Shown here: positions 17,450 to 26,964 of the stretch, one piece after another
Position numbering within the stretch: position 1 is the stretch's first letter
How the letters are laid out: every line of letters starts with the position of its first letter
DNA from: Paenibacillus ginsengarvi
GTDB taxonomy: Bacteria > Bacillota > Bacilli > Paenibacillales > NBRC-103111
Length of the DNA: 64,000 nt
NCBI RefSeq assembly: GCF_003626695.1
Contig: NZ_RBAH01000029.1
Span: forward strand, 1-64,000
Direction: 5' to 3'
Translations under genes and position numbers: made by a program
Notes under the pieces: generated by a model
The model's database searches: none
Told to the model about the DNA's origin: nothing
Seen by the model: only the letters and a program-made list of their open reading frames with translations

Positions 17450-19423
17450 TTACAACCCGCGAAAAGCCTCGTCCAGCTCTGCTCCGCTCGAACCGCCCGG
17501 CTTGCTTGTATTCCAGCCCTTCGTACGTTCCGGCACGGTCGGAATATCCCGCTGCTTCTCCGACGCCTTCAAGGCGTCATACCAGATGACCTGCCTGGAC
17601 GCGATTTGTTTCCGGTAGTTGTCCAGCTCTTCGCTCATCCGTTTGAATTGCTCCGGCGTCGCTCCGGCCGGACGCGTCTTCTCGTAGCCGTAGCGGACCA
17701 CCTCGCGGGTCAGCTCCAAATGCCGCAGCCCTTCGCGCAAAAAAGCGATGCGCTCCAGCACTTCAGCTTCGTCGGCGGATGCGGCTTTGTCGGCGCGGTC
17801 GAGATACGCGTAGGCCTCCTGCATGACCGAGTCGATATACAAATAAGGGAGCGTATACCAGCCGCTGTTCAGCGGGGAGGAGGGAAGATCGTATTGCTTC
17901 ACTACCGCCTCGAACCGGCCGGCCGGGTCGATCGTTGCGCCATTTCCGGCGGATACGTTGTACGCCGTCTCCACGGAGAAGCGTTCCCAGTAGCGGATGT
18001 AGTCCCGGATGGCGGAGCTCGCCTTGCCGAAGGCGGACGCATATTCGTCTATGACATCGTCTACGGAAAGCTCCGGGCGGACGGATAACCGGGCGATCAA
18101 ATAATAGTTAAGCCCCTGAGTCCCCCAATAACCCATAATGCTGTCGAAGTCAAAGCCGATCATGCCGTTTTGCCGGGCGAACTTGAAGTAGTCACCGGTC
18201 GCATGCAGCATCAGATTCGGCGCGATCGCACCCGAATGCCACCAGTTCGGCCTGAGGAACAGCTTCGCACCGGCATCGCTCCAGCCTTTCCATTGATCGA
18301 ACGCCTGGAACGTATGGACAAAGCCGATCACCATCCCTTCGCCCAGCCTCAATCCCCCCTGCGGCGGCTCCTTGTACGAGCTGTAGGCATAGGTCGACAG
18401 CGTGACCTTCGGATTGATCGCACGCATCTTCCCGAGCAGTCGGTTCCAAAACTTCACGTAACGCGCAGTCAGGTTGCCGTCGGCTCTCCAGATCGCCTCG
18501 ATCGACTGACCGGGCGGCTCGTCCATCGCGAGACAGCCTGCACTGACGCAAAAGCCGCTTCCGTCATTAGGCGATACGTTCCAATTGTCCGGCGTCCCCG
18601 CCGCCCGCCATTCGCGGATAATCGCCTCGTCGACCGCTTCGTTGCTCAGATCGAGCTTGACCCGCTCGGGCAGCACTTGCCGCTCGCCGGCGGGAGGCTG
18701 GGCAAAATAGTCGGGATGCTCCTTCCCGTATTTCTCGTACCACTCCGTAAACGCATGGCCGAAGGCAAACTGGCTGCGGCTGCCCATCATATGAGCGTTC
18801 ATCCAGCGCACCGTGTCCGGACCGGTGTCGCTTGCCCGCAGCCGCCGCTGCTCCGCTTCGGGCCGCCGCGTCACATCAACCGCCGGCAAGGCGATCGTAT
18901 CGCACCTCGGCACATAAGTGCCAAGCTCGCCCGGCCACAAATAGCGGACACCTAAATATTCGTCCAGAAAATAACTCGTCGCATAAAAAATCGCCGCATT
19001 GCTCGCCCCCGTCAAAACAAGCTTGTCCCCGATGGCTGCCACCCGGTAAGCTTCCTTGTCGAAGTCGCTGCCGCGAATGCCCAGCGCTTCCGTCATCGGT
19101 CCGGGCCCTACGAGGATCAGCACATGCGTTTCCGGTAACTGCAGACTTTCCACCTGCTCCGCCTCGACGATCGGCAAGCTCACGCCGGTCGCCTTGCGAA
19201 TCCGCGCCTGCAGTTCGTCTATCGACTCCTTGCCGATCGCTCCGTTCTGCCGGACAATTACCGCCCTCGCTTCTCCCTCGTATACCAAATACCGGCCTCT
19301 TTCATTCCAGTTCACATACAAAGCAATCGCCCCCCCAATACCAATAAGCAGGAATATACCAACAACGATCCAGACGGCTCTTTTCAATTGCCCCTCCCCT
19401 TTCGTCGTAGGATTATATTCCAT
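17450..19423 (-). CDS. DUF4838-type glycan-related membrane protein
   Basis: A 657-residue protein with one N-terminal membrane helix (about 18-38: AVWIVVGIFLLIGIGGAIALYV) and a large extracellular part. The sequence YEGEARAVIVRQNGAIGKES, the alpha-glucuronidase-N-like segment with ATSYFLDEYLGVRYLWPGEL, and the TIM-barrel-like central part (NVSPNDGSGFC, STYAYSSYKEPP) point to the DUF4838 family, found near polysaccharide-use genes and related to glycoside hydrolases. ATG at 19423 is preceded by TGAGG; a TTG at 19387 with a better SD (GGGGAGGGG) is a real alternative. It is the last gene after a solute-binding lipoprotein and a small secreted stub on the same strand, so a role in sensing or cutting an acidic glycan is likely; substrate unknown. 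Confidence 0.8.
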   Translation of the reverse strand: MEYNPTTKGEGQLKRAVWIVVGIFLLIGIGGAIALYVNWNERGRYLVYEGEARAVIVRQNGAIGKESIDELQARIRKATGVSLPIVEAEQVESLQLPETHVLILVGPGPMTEALGIRGSDFDKEAYRVAAIGDKLVLTGASNAAIFYATSYFLDEYLGVRYLWPGELGTYVPRCDTIALPAVDVTRRPEAEQRRLRASDTGPDTVRWMNAHMMGSRSQFAFGHAFTEWYEKYGKEHPDYFAQPPAGERQVLPERVKLDLSNEAVDEAIIREWRAAGTPDNWNVSPNDGSGFCVSAGCLAMDEPPGQSIEAIWRADGNLTARYVKFWNRLLGKMRAINPKVTLSTYAYSSYKEPPQGGLRLGEGMVIGFVHTFQAFDQWKGWSDAGAKLFLRPNWWHSGAIAPNLMLHATGDYFKFARQNGMIGFDFDSIMGYWGTQGLNYYLIARLSVRPELSVDDVIDEYASAFGKASSAIRDYIRYWERFSVETAYNVSAGNGATIDPAGRFEAVVKQYDLPSSPLNSGWYTLPYLYIDSVMQEAYAYLDRADKAASADEAEVLERIAFLREGLRHLELTREVVRYGYEKTRPAGATPEQFKRMSEELDNYRKQIASRQVIWYDALKASEKQRDIPTVPERTKGWNTSKPGGSSGAELDEAFRGL

Positions 19424-19556
19424 ACTTTTCCTCACGATTCCTTGTCCTCGCTCCACCGCCGCAGATCGGGCAAGTCGAAGCGGACAGAAACTGCCGGTCT
19501 GCTGTACGGACCGGGTTACACCGCTCCACAAGTTACCGGCAGTCTCTTCGCTTCGC

Positions 19557-19802
19557 CTACTCGACGATTTTCTCGATGACGACATCATCCAACCAAACCG
19601 AGCCGCCGAAGCTGTCCTCCAAAATGCCGAAGTAAAGCATCGCCTTGGCTGCGCCAGGGACCGCAGTGAAGGTCGATGAAACGTACGTCCAGTCCGAGCC
19701 GTACGGGGTCGCGAGCGGCGGTGCCGATGCCACCAGCAGCAAGCCAACCGCTATCATAAACGCAAGCCGCTGCGCAAAATTCGCAAGCCTGTTCCGTCCC
19801 AT
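19557..19802 (-). CDS. Small secreted protein ending like a carbohydrate-binding module; possible remnant
   Basis: 81 residues. MGRNRLANFAQRLAFMIAVG and the following LLLVASAPPLA form a signal peptide; the rest (GSDWTYVSSTFTAVPGAAKA, then MLYFGILEDSFGGSVWLDDV and a short end) reads like the last beta-strands of a CBM4/9-type jelly roll, where such endings are common. A complete module needs about 130-150 residues, so most of the fold is missing. The ATG lies 18 bases after the stop of the solute-binding protein gene, with GGAAGGGTGG upstream. It may be an in-frame deletion product of a larger secreted protein, still translated. Confidence 0.6.
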   Translation of the reverse strand: MGRNRLANFAQRLAFMIAVGLLLVASAPPLATPYGSDWTYVSSTFTAVPGAAKAMLYFGILEDSFGGSVWLDDVVIEKIVE

Positions 19803-19820
19803 GCCGGACCACCCTTCCGC

Positions 19821-21158
19821 CTATTTCTTCATCTCGCTCTCCAAATATTTCTCCGCCTGCTCCTGCGCGCTGCGGATGGCGCTGTTCAAATCCGTTTCGC
19901 CCGTGACGACCTTAAGCACGTTCGGCGTCAAGAACGACAAAATTTTCGTATCGTAGATGCTTTTGTACGCCATCGGAGCCAGGCTGTTGTAGTAAACGGC
20001 GCTCCAGTTTTTCCCTTTATGCTGGCTCTCCGAGCCGATCGCCTTTTTGATCGCATCGTCGTTCAGAACGGTCATGTACCCCTGCTTCGAATAGTTCATC
20101 TGCATTTCCGGCGAAATCATATATTTGATCACTTCCATCGCCGCGTCTTTGTTTTTCGACGTTTTGGTGATGGCGAACGTCTTCGGATTCGCCTGCGATC
20201 CGACCTTCGGCTTGTCTTTCAGCACGGGAAGCGAGACGAGGTCCCAGTCGATATCCTTCACGTATTGCGGGCCGTCGAACGGAAACTGCGAATTAAACAC
20301 CATCATCGCCAGCTCCTGCGAGGACGTCATCTCCGTGTAATACGGCAGCTTTTTCTTCGCGGTCGCCCATTCCTTGTAACCCGCCGTGGCATTGTTCAGG
20401 AAATACGTCTCAAACGCCTTCCCCCACCGTTCGTCGGTCAGCATCGGCTTTTTCGTTTTCGGATCGAACAGCGGCATCGAATATTGGCTCATGTTGAGAA
20501 TATGGGCGGGTGAGGCGGAGTAACCCAAATAAGACAAGCCGCCTTCGCTGCGGGTCATCTTCCGGTTCAACTCGCCTACCTCGTCCCAGGTCATGCCGTC
20601 CTTCGGATACGGAACGCCGAACTTATCGAAAATGCCTTTGTTATAAAACATAATCTGCACCAGATTGGTCACCGGCAGGAAGTAAAGCTTTCCGTCGCCC
20701 ATCGTTTTGATGCCGTCGATCAGCGTCGGCTCGAACTTGCCCAGATCGACGCCGTGCTTTTTGACCAGATCGGTCATATCGAACTTCATATCGAGTCCGA
20801 ACAGCGGGTCCGGCATGCCGTTAATGCCCGCAATCAAAATATCGACGGTTTGACCGGCCACGATCAGGTCCTGGAGCGTCGTGCCTTTTGCCGACTGAAT
20901 GTATTTGATCGTGTAGTTCGGGAATTTTTTGCGGATGTAGGAGCCGTACGACTGGTTGAAAACTTCCTCGCCCGCACCGCCCTGGTCCTGAAATACGAGC
21001 TCGACCGGCTCCGCGTTTGCTTTCGGCTCCTCCGGAGCGGCCGGCTGGCTGCCGTTTCCTGCTTTCCCATCCCCCGAATTGCTTCCGCATGCCGTTAACA
21101 GGCTAGCTCCGAGCAAGCAGCCTATTGCCGCCCGCCACATTTTGTTTTGATTCGTCAT
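19821..21158 (-). CDS. ABC sugar transporter solute-binding lipoprotein (family 1)
   Basis: A 445-residue protein. The signal sequence ends in the lipobox LLTACGSNS (lipidated Cys about 24), so it is anchored outside the membrane. The following Gly/Pro/Glu linker and the FYNKGIFDKFGVPYPKDGMT segment are typical of family-1 extracellular sugar-binding proteins of Paenibacillus. Start: ATG at 21158 with AAGGGGTG nine bases upstream; the GTG three codons earlier is less likely. It heads a leftward unit with the CBM-like stub and the DUF4838 protein and is divergent from a membrane AraC regulator. No permease or ATPase genes are nearby, so it must work with a transporter encoded elsewhere or act only in sensing. 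It is clearly similar to the binding protein at 54219-55568. Confidence 0.92.
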   Translation of the reverse strand: MTNQNKMWRAAIGCLLGASLLTACGSNSGDGKAGNGSQPAAPEEPKANAEPVELVFQDQGGAGEEVFNQSYGSYIRKKFPNYTIKYIQSAKGTTLQDLIVAGQTVDILIAGINGMPDPLFGLDMKFDMTDLVKKHGVDLGKFEPTLIDGIKTMGDGKLYFLPVTNLVQIMFYNKGIFDKFGVPYPKDGMTWDEVGELNRKMTRSEGGLSYLGYSASPAHILNMSQYSMPLFDPKTKKPMLTDERWGKAFETYFLNNATAGYKEWATAKKKLPYYTEMTSSQELAMMVFNSQFPFDGPQYVKDIDWDLVSLPVLKDKPKVGSQANPKTFAITKTSKNKDAAMEVIKYMISPEMQMNYSKQGYMTVLNDDAIKKAIGSESQHKGKNWSAVYYNSLAPMAYKSIYDTKILSFLTPNVLKVVTGETDLNSAIRSAQEQAEKYLESEMKK

Positions 21159-21221
21159 CGCTGGCACCCCTTATGTGATTGTCATATTGAAAACGGTTTC
21201 GCTGTGGCCTCATTTCCGCCG

Positions 21222-21251
21222 TTGACCGGCAAAACAGACGGCCGTTATAAT
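21222..21251 (+). promoter_or_regulatory. Promoter of the membrane AraC regulator gene
   Basis: -35 TTGACC (21222-21227), 18-nt spacer, -10 TATAAT (21246-21251). About 50 bases upstream of the start codon, which has AGGAGG. Confidence 0.8.
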
Positions 21252-21304
21252 GGTTGTGAAGGAAATCGATTACTGTATATCGATCATATTAGGAGGAATT
21301 ACTC

Positions 21305-23575
21305 ATGATGAAACGTCTGCCGTTCTCGCTTAAGTGGAACTCGTTATTCGTCAAACTGCTTTCATCGTTCCTGCTGCTGATCGTCCTGCTGCTTTCCTTC
21401 AATCTGTTCTCATTCGCTTTCTTCAAAACGAACGTCCATGAAGACGTTGTCAGCTACAATATGCTCGGTCTGGCCAAATCGGTCGAGAGTTATGAAAAGC
21501 ATTTCGGCCTGATCGAAATTAACCTGCTTCAGCTTGGCCTCAGCCGACCGATCGCGGCGCTGGACAAAAGCGCGGACGCCTACAATTACACCGTCGCCGC
21601 GCAGGCGATCGAGCAAATCCGCACCTTGACCGGCAATCCGCTGTTATTTCTGAACAACATCCTCATCTACGCCCCGAACCGCCCGTACTTTCTCGAGAAA
21701 AACGGCACGGGGAACACAGCGGAGCTGTTCGTCAAGCAATACGCCAGCCCCGGCTACGATGCGGCGTTCTGGGCGAAGGAGCTGCCGGGAAATACGTCTG
21801 CGTTCCGGCTTTATCCGGCGGCGCGGTTTTATTCCGATATTCCGGTCAACGGCGTCGCAGATAAAGGCAATTTGTTTCCGATCGCGGTGCAGGCCGGCTC
21901 CTACACGATCCTTTCCTTTCTCGATGCGGGAAGTCTGCTCGATCGGTTCCATGTGTCCTCCGGCGGCGCGTTTCTCATCCTCGATTCGGCCGGCAAGCCG
22001 CTGTTTCGAAACGGCGATCCGGCGAATCACGACGACTTGAATAACATCGCGCTGCCGCCCACAGAAGGTCACAAACGCATCGGCGACGATTACTTGTTTT
22101 ACCGAAAAGGCGCCGACACCGGCTTCACCTATATCAACATCGTCCCTTTCTCGCACATAGCGAGCCAAGTATCGCGGCTAAACACGGTGCTTGCCGTCGT
22201 GCTGGGTTGCGCGCTGCTGATCGGCTTCCTGCTGTCGGTCGCGCTCAGCATCAAGTTCAACCGCCCGATTCGCAAAATCATTTCCGGCTTCCAGAAGCCG
22301 GGCTCCCTGCAGCTCGCAAAAAGCAACATTCGCGAGCTGGACTGGATCAGCGATCAAATCGACGCCATCGTGCGCTCCGAGCGGGATATCCGCAACCGGC
22401 TCGATCTGAAGAACGATCTGCTCAAATCTTACGGTTATTTAAGCCGGGTAAAAAATATGCAGCAGAAAAGTCTGAACGAGCTGATCGACACCGACAAGCC
22501 GTTCCGGCTCCTGCTGTTCCGACTGACGTTCACGGACCGGTTCGACGCGCTGAGCGGCGAGGAGCGCGAGAAGGCCTCCTATTATATCCGGGAGCTGATC
22601 GCTCTCCAGATCGGCCAAAGCTTCCCCGAATCGACCACGCTGCAAGTGGAGAGCGACCAGGTGATGACGCTCGTCGGAGGCGAAACTTCCCACGAAGCGC
22701 TGCTGGACGTCCTCGGCGGCTTGAAAGTAATGGCGGACCGGGACCGGGAGCTGTTCCTGCTGACGGCCGCCGTATATCCGCAGTCGTGCCGTCCAGGCGA
22801 GCTCTCCTCCGCTTACGAGGAGGCTTGTCGCATGCTGCTGGAGCGCCGGCTCGCGGCGGAAACGCAGATCATCACAAGCGTTTCGGCACCGTCGACCGAT
22901 CTGCTTATCGCCCCTGCGGACGATCAGGAGCTGTCGATACAACTGCAAGCCGGCGAACAAGAGCGCGCGCTGGAGCTGCTCGGCAAAACCATGCGCCGCC
23001 TCGAGGAGAAGGGCGCTAGTGCCCATCGGTTCGCCCTGTTCGCCCGTGAAATCGCCGCGAAAATCGAGAAGACGCTGCTGTTTTACCAGCTCGATACGAA
23101 GCTTTTTGCCGAGCATCACTTGCCCCTTGAGCGGATCGGCAAGTGTAGCGAAGCGAGCCAGCTCGAGGGGCTGCTCGCGCGGATGATCGAGGAACTCTGC
23201 GCGCTCGTCCGGGAGAAGAAGTCGCGTCACGACCCGGTCAAAGATTTCGTGCTGGACTACATCGTCAGCCATTACCGCGAGGACTTGTCGCTCGAGTCGG
23301 TTGCCGATCAGTTGCAAATGTCGCGCAGCTATTTGTCCACCTATTTCCGCGACAAAACCGGGATGACCTTCACCGATTACTTGAACGCACTGCGCATGAG
23401 CAAGGCGAAGGAACTGCTTGGCTCCGCGGACCCTATACTCATCGGCGAGGTGGCGGCCGAGGTCGGCTACCGGAACGTCAATTCGTTCATCCGCATGTTC
23501 AAAAAAATATGCGGGATCACTCCCGGCGAATACCGCCGGGCGGCGCTGCAGCATATGAACGGGCGCGAATCGTGA
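21305..23575 (+). CDS. Transmembrane AraC-family regulator
   Basis: A 756-residue protein. Two transmembrane helices (about 17-39 and 290-313) flank an extracellular sensor of about 250 residues; after the second helix come a HAMP-like linker, a long helical middle domain (about 375-640) and a C-terminal AraC double helix-turn-helix (about 655-750: LSLESVADQLQMSRSYLST and IGEVAAEVGYRNVNSFIRMF). This one-component design, where an outside signal reaches a membrane-tethered DNA-binding domain, is abundant in Paenibacillus and usually controls adjacent sugar genes. SD AGGAGG precedes ATGATG. It is divergent from the solute-binding protein / DUF4838 unit, its likely target; the binding protein may present the ligand to the sensor. 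Confidence 0.92.
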   Translation: MMKRLPFSLKWNSLFVKLLSSFLLLIVLLLSFNLFSFAFFKTNVHEDVVSYNMLGLAKSVESYEKHFGLIEINLLQLGLSRPIAALDKSADAYNYTVAAQAIEQIRTLTGNPLLFLNNILIYAPNRPYFLEKNGTGNTAELFVKQYASPGYDAAFWAKELPGNTSAFRLYPAARFYSDIPVNGVADKGNLFPIAVQAGSYTILSFLDAGSLLDRFHVSSGGAFLILDSAGKPLFRNGDPANHDDLNNIALPPTEGHKRIGDDYLFYRKGADTGFTYINIVPFSHIASQVSRLNTVLAVVLGCALLIGFLLSVALSIKFNRPIRKIISGFQKPGSLQLAKSNIRELDWISDQIDAIVRSERDIRNRLDLKNDLLKSYGYLSRVKNMQQKSLNELIDTDKPFRLLLFRLTFTDRFDALSGEEREKASYYIRELIALQIGQSFPESTTLQVESDQVMTLVGGETSHEALLDVLGGLKVMADRDRELFLLTAAVYPQSCRPGELSSAYEEACRMLLERRLAAETQIITSVSAPSTDLLIAPADDQELSIQLQAGEQERALELLGKTMRRLEEKGASAHRFALFAREIAAKIEKTLLFYQLDTKLFAEHHLPLERIGKCSEASQLEGLLARMIEELCALVREKKSRHDPVKDFVLDYIVSHYREDLSLESVADQLQMSRSYLSTYFRDKTGMTFTDYLNALRMSKAKELLGSADPILIGEVAAEVGYRNVNSFIRMFKKICGITPGEYRRAALQHMNGRES

Positions 23576-23595
23576 GGCTCGCACTCGCGGCAGAT

Positions 23596-23627
23596 AACGG
23601 CGCTCTTTAGCGCGACGGTGCGCCGTT
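23596..23627. terminator. Inverted repeat between convergent genes
   Basis: AACGGCGC (23596-23603) pairs with GCGCCGTT (23620-23627). It overlaps the last codons of the leftward solute-binding protein gene and follows the AraC gene. There is no T-run, so termination is only a guess. Confidence 0.4.
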
Positions 23628-25205
23628 ATACCGGTCATACTGCCTCTGCTTCGCCTGAAGCACGCGCTCCAGCCCGAGCGAACGCACCGTGTTATCGAAC
23701 CGTTCCCAGTCGATCGCTTCCGCTCCGGTAATATAACGCGCCAGCGTCGACTCGACATAGGCGCGCAGCGGTGCGCCGTACAGCACCTCCGTTTCCTTCT
23801 CCTCGGGAGTAGGGAGCGTCAGCGGAATCGAATTGACCAGATACGGTTTGATTTTGCGGGCCAACTCCGCCCCGACCGGATCAGAATCGAGCATCGCCTG
23901 CGGCTGAAGCGACAATGGACCATGATCCGCGCGAATCCACGGCAGTGTCGGCATCGCCCCAATAGAGCGCAGGAATCGGGTCAAGTCCAGACCGTCCGGG
24001 TTGTGAACCGCATAATCGGTAAACTTCGGCTTGCCGTCCGCCATCGTAAAGCTCAGCCCTTCCACGCCGAAATTAACGATCCGGCTCCCTTCCTCGCTGG
24101 CGTAAATATAATCGAGCCAGCGGATCGCCAGCTCCGGGTTCGGACTGCTGGCGGAAATGCCAAACCACGAGCTGACAGGGCCGTATATTTCATAAAAGCC
24201 GTCGCGCTCCCCGCCTCCGGGCGGCACGGTCATCACCCATTCGGCTCCCGGGTAACCCGCCTCGCGATTGCCCGATACGTATTTCGGCCGCAAATTCAAA
24301 AATCCGTTAAGCGCGCCCACGCGTCCTCCCGCCACCTCGGACAGAAACGAATCCGGCGTTTTCGTCAAAAAATCGGAAGCCAGCAGCCCTTCGCCGTACA
24401 AGCCGCGCCACCACTCCACCAGCCGTTTTGTTTCCGGGTCCAGCCATTCGTAGCTCACCTTGCCGTCCGCATCCGGATAAAAGCCGTCGCTGTAAAACAA
24501 ATGCCGGCCGACAGCGCTGCCGAACAGCTTCAGCCCCTTAAGGCCAATATCCGGCAGCAGCGGAATTTCGTCCGCCAGCCCGTTGCCGTTCGGGTCGTTA
24601 TGCTTGAACGCTTTCAAAACGGCGTACCATTCGTCCAAAGTCGTCGGCTCCCGGAGGCCGAGCCGATCGAGCCAGTCTTTGCGGAGCATCAGTCCGTATG
24701 GATCGGTATAAGCGACGCCGGTCACTACTGATGCAAGCGCATACAGTTTTCCGTCCGGTAGCCGCAGCGCCTTGTCTACATCCGGATGGTCCCGCAAAAA
24801 AGCCGCTATGTTCGGCGCATGGCTGGCGATCAGCTCATCGAGCGGAACAATCGTTCCTTTGCCCGCCAGTTGGACGGGATCGCTTTCCGGGATATAAAAA
24901 ATATCCGGCAAATCCACGCCCTTCGATAGCCTCAGCCTCATCACATCGCCGAACTGATCTCTCGGGACCACTTCCCAGACGATTTTGACGCCGGTGCGCT
25001 TCTGGATCTCCCGCCAAACGGGCAGATCTTCCGTGTAGCTTTTGGCCGCAAAATAGTTGTCGAGCGTCGCTATTCGCAGACTAGGCTTATCGCTCTCCCC
25101 CGCTTCGGCCCCGTTAGTACTGTCCGCCTTCCATTCGCAGCCGCTCGTCGTCCATGTAACGGCGGACAAAAGAGCGGCCGCCGCGATCAGCCCGCTTTTT
25201 CTCAT
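23607..25205 (-). CDS. Solute-binding lipoprotein, LplA-like (large family-1 type)
   Basis: A 532-residue protein with an N-terminal signal ending in a lipobox (TTSGC, Cys about 23). The start of the mature part (LRIATLDNYFAAKSY) and the segment VWREIQKRTGVKIVWEVVP are typical of the long oligosaccharide-binding proteins of Paenibacillus related to B. subtilis LplA. They normally serve an LplBC-type permease pair, but none is present. An EF-hand-like calcium motif DPNGNGLADEIPL occurs near residue 195, common in this group. It is convergent with the membrane AraC gene. The SD is poor (GGGGGG with a long spacer). Likely ligand: a plant oligosaccharide such as a galacturonide or similar, inferred only from relatives. 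Confidence 0.9.
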   Translation of the reverse strand: MRKSGLIAAAALLSAVTWTTSGCEWKADSTNGAEAGESDKPSLRIATLDNYFAAKSYTEDLPVWREIQKRTGVKIVWEVVPRDQFGDVMRLRLSKGVDLPDIFYIPESDPVQLAGKGTIVPLDELIASHAPNIAAFLRDHPDVDKALRLPDGKLYALASVVTGVAYTDPYGLMLRKDWLDRLGLREPTTLDEWYAVLKAFKHNDPNGNGLADEIPLLPDIGLKGLKLFGSAVGRHLFYSDGFYPDADGKVSYEWLDPETKRLVEWWRGLYGEGLLASDFLTKTPDSFLSEVAGGRVGALNGFLNLRPKYVSGNREAGYPGAEWVMTVPPGGGERDGFYEIYGPVSSWFGISASSPNPELAIRWLDYIYASEEGSRIVNFGVEGLSFTMADGKPKFTDYAVHNPDGLDLTRFLRSIGAMPTLPWIRADHGPLSLQPQAMLDSDPVGAELARKIKPYLVNSIPLTLPTPEEKETEVLYGAPLRAYVESTLARYITGAEAIDWERFDNTVRSLGLERVLQAKQRQYDRYNGAPSR

Positions 25206-25600
25206 TGTGGATAAGCCCCCCAGTCAACCTCTTTCGTTTCAGTTCGGATAAGCTTATCGTACAACAACCGGCAAGCGATACGCGACTGCTTTCTCTCCTT
25301 TCCGCGAATGTTTTGGCCAGACCAATCTGCGACGCAAGCGGACAACACCCGGCTATCTCCAAGTGTACCCGCCGGCTCCTATGCCGTATATCGCCTTTTC
25401 GTTGCATAATCGCCGCAATGTCGTTTTTTCGGATGAACCGCATAAAAACGAACGATCGGCATATCGCGCAGGGCCATCACATTAGGCCAAGCGGGTAGTA
25501 TACGGCCACTGCGGGATGAAATTTTCATTCAATCCGTGTACAATTAAGGGCGGCAAATATCGATGAAATTGCGAGCTTCCGGTTACAGGAGGAAGCAAGC
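25206..25600. other. Divergent intergenic region
   Basis: 395 bases upstream of both the leftward binding-protein gene and the rightward gsaB. TACAAT near 25539, about 60 bases before gsaB, is a plausible -10 with a weak TGAAAT-like -35. No open frame with an SD, no RNA gene and no clear operator were found. Confidence 0.5.
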
Positions 25601-26953
25601 TTGAACAATAGGGAGATGAATCGGATGAACGACAGCCGTAACCGGCCGATGTCGGCGCAACTGTACGAAGAAGCTTTGCAGCATATCGTGGGCGGCGTAA
25701 ACAGCCCTTCCCGATCCTTTAAAGCGGTAGGCGGCGGCGCGCCCGTCTTTATGAAGCGCGGTCAAGGCGCTTACTTCTGGGACGTCGACGGCAATCGTTA
25801 TATCGACTATTTGGCCGCATACGGCCCGATCATTCTTGGACATGCCCACCCGCATGTGACGGAAGCGATCTGCCAGGCAGCGACCGACGGCACCTTGTAC
25901 GGAACGCCGACCGAGCACGAAAACACGTTTGCGCGTCTGCTGAAGGAAGCGATTCCTTCGCTGGATAAAGTCCGCTTCGTCAACTCCGGTACCGAGGCGG
26001 TTATGTCGACGATCCGTGTGGCTCGGGCTTATACGGAACGCAACAAAATCATTAAGTTCGCCGGATGTTACCACGGGCATTCCGATCTTGTGCTCGTAGC
26101 GGCCGGTTCGGGTCCGTCTACACTTGGCATTCCCGACAGCGCCGGTATTCCGGTCAGCATTGCACAGGAGGTCATAACGGTTCCTTACAACGATCTGGCC
26201 GCGCTGGAGCTGGCGCTAAACCGCTGGGGCGGCGAAACGGCGGCCGTCATGGTCGAGCCGATCGTCGGCAACTTCGGCATGGTTATGCCGGAGCCGGGCT
26301 TTCTGGAAGGGCTATGCCGTATGGCGCGGGCTCATGGCGCCCTCGTCATTTACGACGAAGTGATCACCGCGTTCCGGTTTCACTACGGCACCGTGCAGAC
26401 CTACGCAGGAGCGGGCTGCCCGGATTTTTCGGCGATCGAGCCGGATTTGACCGCACTCGGCAAAATTATCGGCGGCGGCCTGCCGATCGGCGCTTACGGA
26501 GGGCGGCGCGAAATTATGGAGCGCGTCGCCCCTCTCGGCCCTGCCTACCAGGCCGGCACGATGGCGGGCAACCCGGCCTCCATCCGGGCGGGCATCGCCT
26601 GTCTGGAGACGCTGCGCCAGCCTGGCGTCTACGACAAGCTGGAATCGCTGGCCGCACGGCTGGCGGACGGTATCGCGGACAGCGCCCGGAAGCACGGGAT
26701 TCCTTTGACCGTGAACCGGATTGGCGGCGCGTTCTCGACCCATTTCTGCGATCATCCGGTACGCAATTACGACGATGCCCAGAAATCGGACGGGGAGTTG
26801 TTCGCCCGTTTCTTCCGCCTCATGCTGGACCGTGGCATTTGTTTAGCCCCTTCGAAATACGAAGCATGGTTTTTGACGATTGCCCACACCGAGGCCGATA
26901 TCGACGAGACGCTTGCGGCAGCCGAACAAGCTTTTGTGGCCATACAGGCATAA
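25601..26953 (+). CDS. gsaB: Glutamate-1-semialdehyde 2,1-aminomutase
   Basis: A PLP enzyme converting glutamate-1-semialdehyde to 5-aminolevulinate for haem synthesis. It has 450 residues, typical length. Motifs: IVGGVNSPSRSFKAVGG near the N-terminus, NSGTEAVMSTIRVARA, CYHGHSD, YDEVITAFR and the PLP-lysine in ALGKIIGGGLPIGAYGG. A TTG start at 25601 is chosen because AGGAGG lies eight bases upstream; ATGs at 25616 and 25625 have no spaced SD. Bacilli often have two copies (hemL in the haem operon and gsaB alone); this stand-alone copy, flanked by a strong terminator and not by other hem genes, fits gsaB. In B. subtilis gsaB is next to the bcp homologue, a link here broken by about 10 kb. Confidence 0.93.
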   Translation: MNNREMNRMNDSRNRPMSAQLYEEALQHIVGGVNSPSRSFKAVGGGAPVFMKRGQGAYFWDVDGNRYIDYLAAYGPIILGHAHPHVTEAICQAATDGTLYGTPTEHENTFARLLKEAIPSLDKVRFVNSGTEAVMSTIRVARAYTERNKIIKFAGCYHGHSDLVLVAAGSGPSTLGIPDSAGIPVSIAQEVITVPYNDLAALELALNRWGGETAAVMVEPIVGNFGMVMPEPGFLEGLCRMARAHGALVIYDEVITAFRFHYGTVQTYAGAGCPDFSAIEPDLTALGKIIGGGLPIGAYGGRREIMERVAPLGPAYQAGTMAGNPASIRAGIACLETLRQPGVYDKLESLAARLADGIADSARKHGIPLTVNRIGGAFSTHFCDHPVRNYDDAQKSDGELFARFFRLMLDRGICLAPSKYEAWFLTIAHTEADIDETLAAAEQAFVAIQA

Positions 26954-26964
26954 CGGAGAAATAC

